Of a stretch of DNA of 7,713 bases, positions 5,551 through 7,713 are shown in pieces. The DNA is from an uncultured Eubacteriales bacterium (GTDB taxonomy: Bacteria > Bacillota > Clostridia > Oscillospirales > Oscillospiraceae), in NCBI GenBank assembly GCA_902461475.1, contig CABPXX010000054.1:1-7713 (forward strand), given 5' to 3'. The notes beneath the pieces are model-generated. The model had not been told where the DNA came from, made no database searches, and worked only from the letters and a program-made list of their open reading frames with translations. Each line of letters opens with the position of its first letter. Positions within the stretch are counted from its first letter, which is position 1. A program made the translations under genes and the position numbers.

Positions 5551-6672
5551 TTGAAAAAGCTAGCCATTGCGGCTCTGGCCTGTGTGCTGGTGGGCGGCTT
5601 CTGCTTCTCCGCCTGTACCATTGAGCGCATTGACCCCGAGGCCGACAACAACACCGCCGCCACCAACACCGGCAAGCGGGTGCTCAACGTGTGCAACTGG
5701 GGCGAATATATCGACGAGGACCTCATCGCCCAGTTCCAGGAGGAGACGGGGATCACCGTCAACTACCAGACCGCCGAGAGCAACGAGTCCCTGTACTCCC
5801 TGCTGAAAAACGGCGGCGCCAACTATGACGTCATCTGCCCCTCCGACTATATGATCTCCCAGCTCATTGAGGAGGACATGCTCCAGCCCCTGAACTACGA
5901 CAACATCCCAAACTACTCCTATATTGGGGACCAGTTCAAGAACCTGGCCTTTGACCCCAACAACGAGTACACCGTGCCCTACACCTGGGGCACCCTGGGC
6001 ATCATCTACAACAAGACCATGGTGGATGGCGAGATCACCAGCTGGTCCTCTCTATACGATGATGCCAATAAGGGCAACGTGCTTCTCATCAACAACTCCC
6101 GGGACACCTTTGGCAACGCCCTCATCTACCTGGGCTACTCGGTGAATACCACCAACGAGGACGAGATTCGTCAGGCTTACGACCTCATTGCCGACGCCAC
6201 CCGCCGGGGCGTCTTCCAGGGTAAGGTGATGGACGAGGTGTTCAACAAGATGGAGCAGGGCAACGCCGCCATCGCCACCTACTACGCCGGCGACTACCTG
6301 TCCATGTATGAGAACAACTCCGACCTGGCCTATGTCATCCCCGAGGAGGGGGCCAACTGGTTTGTGGACGCCTGGTGCATTCTGAAAAATGCTCAGCATG
6401 TGTCTGAGGCGGAGGAGTGGATCAACTTCATGGCCTCCACCAACGCCTCTCTGGCCAACATGGACTATATCTGGTACGCCTCTCCCAACACCGAGGCGCT
6501 GGAGAAGTACCCCGAGTACTACAAAGAGACCTACGGCGAGGAGCTGGACCCAGAGCTCTACGAGATCATGGCCCCCTCTGCCGACGTGCTGAAAAAGTGC
6601 GAGAACTACGTGGTGCTCCCCCAGGAGACCCGCGATCTGTACAACGATCTGTGGATTCAGCTGGGCCTTTAA
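5551..6672 (+). CDS. potD: Polyamine-binding lipoprotein PotD (ABC substrate-binding protein)
   Basis: PotD captures spermidine and/or putrescine outside the membrane and delivers it to PotBC. The 373-residue protein starts with a lipoprotein signal: MKK, a hydrophobic core and FSAC with the lipidated cysteine at C22. The mature part is a type II periplasmic-binding fold related to PotD/PotF: NWGEYI (49-54), PSDYMI (97-102), TWGTLGI (145-151) and FVDAW (271-275). By eye, W50, Y53, S98, Y100 and D273 fall at E. coli PotD ligand positions, while N182, D185, Y245 and F271 replace Asp168, Glu171, Trp229 and Trp255. The TTG start at 5551 is preferred because AGGAGG (5536-5541) lies 9 bases upstream. 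A longer frame from TTG 5533 would contain that site and spoil the signal peptide. It is the last operon gene, 24 bases after potC. Confidence 0.94.
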   Translation: MKKLAIAALACVLVGGFCFSACTIERIDPEADNNTAATNTGKRVLNVCNWGEYIDEDLIAQFQEETGITVNYQTAESNESLYSLLKNGGANYDVICPSDYMISQLIEEDMLQPLNYDNIPNYSYIGDQFKNLAFDPNNEYTVPYTWGTLGIIYNKTMVDGEITSWSSLYDDANKGNVLLINNSRDTFGNALIYLGYSVNTTNEDEIRQAYDLIADATRRGVFQGKVMDEVFNKMEQGNAAIATYYAGDYLSMYENNSDLAYVIPEEGANWFVDAWCILKNAQHVSEAEEWINFMASTNASLANMDYIWYASPNTEALEKYPEYYKETYGEELDPELYEIMAPSADVLKKCENYVVLPQETRDLYNDLWIQLGL

Positions 6673-6841
6673 GCTTCCCATAGAAGTCCAGGGACTTCTA
6701 TGGGAGAAGGCTTGCATGTGGGGTGAAACTCGATTTCTGACGAAAAAGTCATTTCACCCCACATGAGAAGTGTCATTCCCCCGGCACATGTCCGTGAAAA
6801 TGACGTAATTTAGATCTTTCCGTCACCTGCGGGTGACGGAA
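6671..6841 (+). repeat. Array of stacked inverted repeats behind potD
   Basis: Four hairpins follow each other in about 170 non-coding bases. A: TCCCATAGAAGTCC (6676-6689) against its complement at 6692-6705, with AAGC/GCTT (6671-6674, 6710-6713) outside. B: a perfect 14-base pair, CATGTGGGGTGAAA (6715-6728) with 6752-6765, enclosing TGAC (6738-6741) paired with GTCA (6748-6751). C: GTCATT (6772-6777) with AATGAC (6799-6804), around an ACATGT palindrome. D: TTCCGTCACC (6818-6827) with 6832-6841, closed by a TGCG loop of the UNCG class. None is followed by a T-run. They may protect the 3' end of the pot mRNA, be short dispersed palindromic repeats, or form an unrecognised RNA. The repeats are certain; their role is not known. 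Confidence 0.8.
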
Positions 6842-6880
6842 CTCTGCGAGGCCCCAAGCCAAGCAAAGTGCACTTGATTT

Positions 6881-6908
6881 GAGCGGCGTCCGTTGGCGCC
6901 GCTCTTTT
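6881..6908 (+). terminator. Intrinsic terminator of the pot operon
   Basis: GAGCGGCG (6881-6888) pairs perfectly with CGCCGCTC (6897-6904), with a further U-G and C-G pair and a four-base loop. TTTT follows at 6905-6908. This is the first hairpin after potD with a T-run, so it is the probable end of the operon transcript, about 236 bases beyond the potD stop. Confidence 0.8.
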
Positions 6909-6940
6909 CTCTTGTCAAGAGAGTAAATTTCAGGTACACT
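6908..6940 (+). promoter_or_regulatory. Promoter of the thioesterase gene with palindrome over the -35
   Basis: TTGTCA (6912-6917) and TACACT (6935-6940) are 17 bases apart and match a sigma-A promoter reasonably. The -35 lies inside a perfect inverted repeat, TCTCTTG-T-CAAGAGA (6908-6922), that could be an operator. The repeat begins at the last T of the preceding terminator. Transcription would start near 6947, leaving a leader of about 24 bases. Confidence 0.65.
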
Positions 6941-6970
6941 GTGTCCAGACAACACAAAGGAGGAATCCCC

Positions 6971-7363
6971 ATGTCCATTGAAGTCGGCCTCAAGGGCCGT
7001 TTTGAGTCCGTGGTCACCCAGGAGAAAACCGCCACTGCGGTGGGCTCCGGTCTGGTGCCCGTCTTTGCCACCCCCTATATGGTGGCCATGATGGAAAACG
7101 CCGCCTCTGACTCCCTCATCCCCTGCCTGGCTCCCGGTGAGAGCTCCGTGGGCACCCACCTGAACATCGCCCACTCCTCCGCCACCCCCGTGGGTATGAA
7201 GGTGTGGGCGGAGAGCGTGGTCACCGCCGTGGAGGGCCGCAAGGTCACCTTCGAGGTCCACGCCTATGACGAGCGGGGTGAGATCGGCTCCGGCGTCCAC
7301 GAGCGCTTCATCATCAACGCAGAGAAGTTTATGGCCAAGACCCAGAGCAAACTGGAAGTCTAA
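6971..7363 (+). CDS. FlK-like hotdog-fold acyl-CoA thioesterase
   Basis: A 130-residue single-domain protein resembling the fluoroacetyl-CoA thioesterase FlK, which hydrolyses an acyl-CoA thioester. T34, E42 and H68 have exactly the spacing of the FlK catalytic Thr42, Glu50 and His76. The flanking blocks also agree: FATPYMVAMME (32-42), GTHLNIAHSSATPVGM (61-76), VEGRKVTFEV (88-97) and IGSGVHERFII (105-115). Many Firmicutes carry such genes without fluoroacetate metabolism, so the natural substrate is unknown; a house-cleaning role towards a small toxic acyl-CoA is one inference. The ATG at 6971 is set by AAAGGAGG (6956-6963), 7 bases upstream; the frame is open further upstream only across the promoter and terminator. 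It is monocistronic, between its own promoter and a strong terminator. Confidence 0.9.
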   Translation: MSIEVGLKGRFESVVTQEKTATAVGSGLVPVFATPYMVAMMENAASDSLIPCLAPGESSVGTHLNIAHSSATPVGMKVWAESVVTAVEGRKVTFEVHAYDERGEIGSGVHERFIINAEKFMAKTQSKLEV

Positions 7364-7370
7364 CCTCACT

Positions 7371-7410
7371 CGGCGCCGCAAAGGTACCCCTTTTGCGGCG
7401 CCGTTTTTTT
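7371..7410 (+). terminator. Strong intrinsic terminator after the thioesterase gene
   Basis: CGGCGCCGCAAA (7371-7382) pairs with TTTGCGGCGCCG (7392-7403) to give a 12-base-pair stem, with two possible further pairs. Seven T follow (7404-7410). It begins seven bases after the stop codon and ends one base before the -35 of the next promoter. Confidence 0.95.
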
Positions 7411-7411
7411 C

Positions 7412-7440
7412 TTGACTTTCTCCTACTTTTATGCTAGGAT
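7412..7440 (+). promoter_or_regulatory. Promoter of the CsoR-family gene
   Basis: TTGACT (7412-7417) and TAGGAT (7435-7440) are 17 bases apart, and TGC directly before the -10 gives it the extended form. Transcription should begin near 7447, at the left edge of the C6/G6 palindrome. A repressor bound there would block initiation. Confidence 0.82.
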
Positions 7441-7446
7441 AACCCT

Positions 7447-7461
7447 ACCCCCCAGGGGGGT
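7447..7461 (+). promoter_or_regulatory. Candidate CsoR-type operator
   Basis: ACCCCCC-A-GGGGGGT is a perfect inverted repeat around a central A at 7454. G/C-tract palindromes of this kind are the known operator style of CsoR/RcnR-family repressors. The site covers the inferred transcription start and lies 28 bases before the start codon of a CsoR-family gene, so autorepression is the likely reading. Confidence 0.75.
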
Positions 7462-7489
7462 GTTATTCCAACGTAAGGAGGGATGCGTC

Positions 7490-7713
7490 ATGATGGCCGA
7501 TGCCAAAACCGTGACTCGCCTATTGAAAACCGCCCGTGGACAACTGGACGGAATTTTAACCATGATTGAAGAGGACCGCTACTGCATGGACATCTCCCAG
7601 CAATTGTTAGCGGTGGATGCCCTGGTGCGCCGGGCCAACAAGGAGGTGCTCACCGCCCACCTGAAACACTGTGTGGAGCAGGCGGACACCCCCCAGGAGC
7701 GAGCCCAAAAGGT
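7490..7713 (+). CDS. csoR: CsoR-family metal-sensing repressor, cut by window edge
   Basis: CsoR proteins are small all-helical repressors that leave DNA when they bind a metal, usually Cu(I). The 74 visible codons show RLLKTARGQLDGI (10-22), EEDRYCMDIS (27-36) and HLKHCV (57-62). C32, H57 and C61 match the spacing of the Cys36, His61 and Cys65 copper ligands of Mycobacterium tuberculosis CsoR, which favours copper over the nickel or formaldehyde members. A second Met (7493) follows the first. AGGAGG (7476-7481) is 8 bases from the ATG at 7490, so that start is preferred. The C-terminus and any downstream target, such as a copper ATPase or chaperone, lie outside the window. Other CsoR-type ligands (sulfide, other thiophiles) cannot be excluded. 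Confidence 0.9.
   Translation, partial: MMADAKTVTRLLKTARGQLDGILTMIEEDRYCMDISQQLLAVDALVRRANKEVLTAHLKHCVEQADTPQERAQK

Overview
The window looks like a stretch of chromosome from a high-GC member of the Clostridia, most likely a gut Oscillospiraceae relative (Flavonifractor/Pseudoflavonifractor/Oscillibacter type). This rests on GC-rich codon use, strong AGGAGG ribosome sites, near-consensus sigma-A promoters, a Gram-positive-type lipoprotein PotD and the CNRIDRNTGG variant of RluA. The taxon is inferred, not proven. No mobile element, CRISPR array, tRNA or rRNA was seen.

Left part (1-1291, minus strand): the N-terminal third of the ribosome-assembly GTPase Der runs off the left edge. Upstream of it lie a terminator hairpin and the two-gene yceD-rpmF unit (DUF177 protein plus ribosomal protein L32), driven by a perfect TTGACA-17-TATAAT promoter. 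All three genes concern the large ribosomal subunit. Across a 147-base divergent intergenic region, an RluA-family pseudouridine synthase (1380-2366, plus strand, TTG start) adds another rRNA-related function and ends at a GC-rich terminator next to an 11-C run.

Middle part (2441-6908): a complete polyamine ABC importer operon, potA-potB-potC-potD, with its own promoter (TTGACA-17-TATAGT behind A/T tracts) and a leader of about 110 bases. The genes are tightly coupled: potA/potB overlap by 11 bases, potB/potC by an ATGA, and potC/potD are 24 bases apart. PotA powers import, PotB and PotC form the channel, and the lipoprotein PotD captures the polyamine outside the cell. Distinctive details are a lysine-rich insert and an acidic Tyr/Glu tail in PotA, extra extracytoplasmic loops carrying LFGT in both permeases, and ligand-site substitutions in PotD. 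The operon ends in about 170 bases of stacked inverted repeats followed by an intrinsic terminator.

Right part (6908-7713): a monocistronic hotdog thioesterase of the FlK type with the Thr/Glu/His residues at FlK spacing, bounded by its own promoter and a strong terminator. It is followed at once by the promoter, a perfect C6/G6 operator-like palindrome and the first 74 codons of a CsoR-family metal-sensing repressor, cut by the right edge.

Most of the window is ordinary core and transport biology. The parts least explained by known features are the hairpin array behind potD, the potABCD leader, and the substrate of the FlK-like thioesterase. I did not find convincing evidence of a wholly new system.
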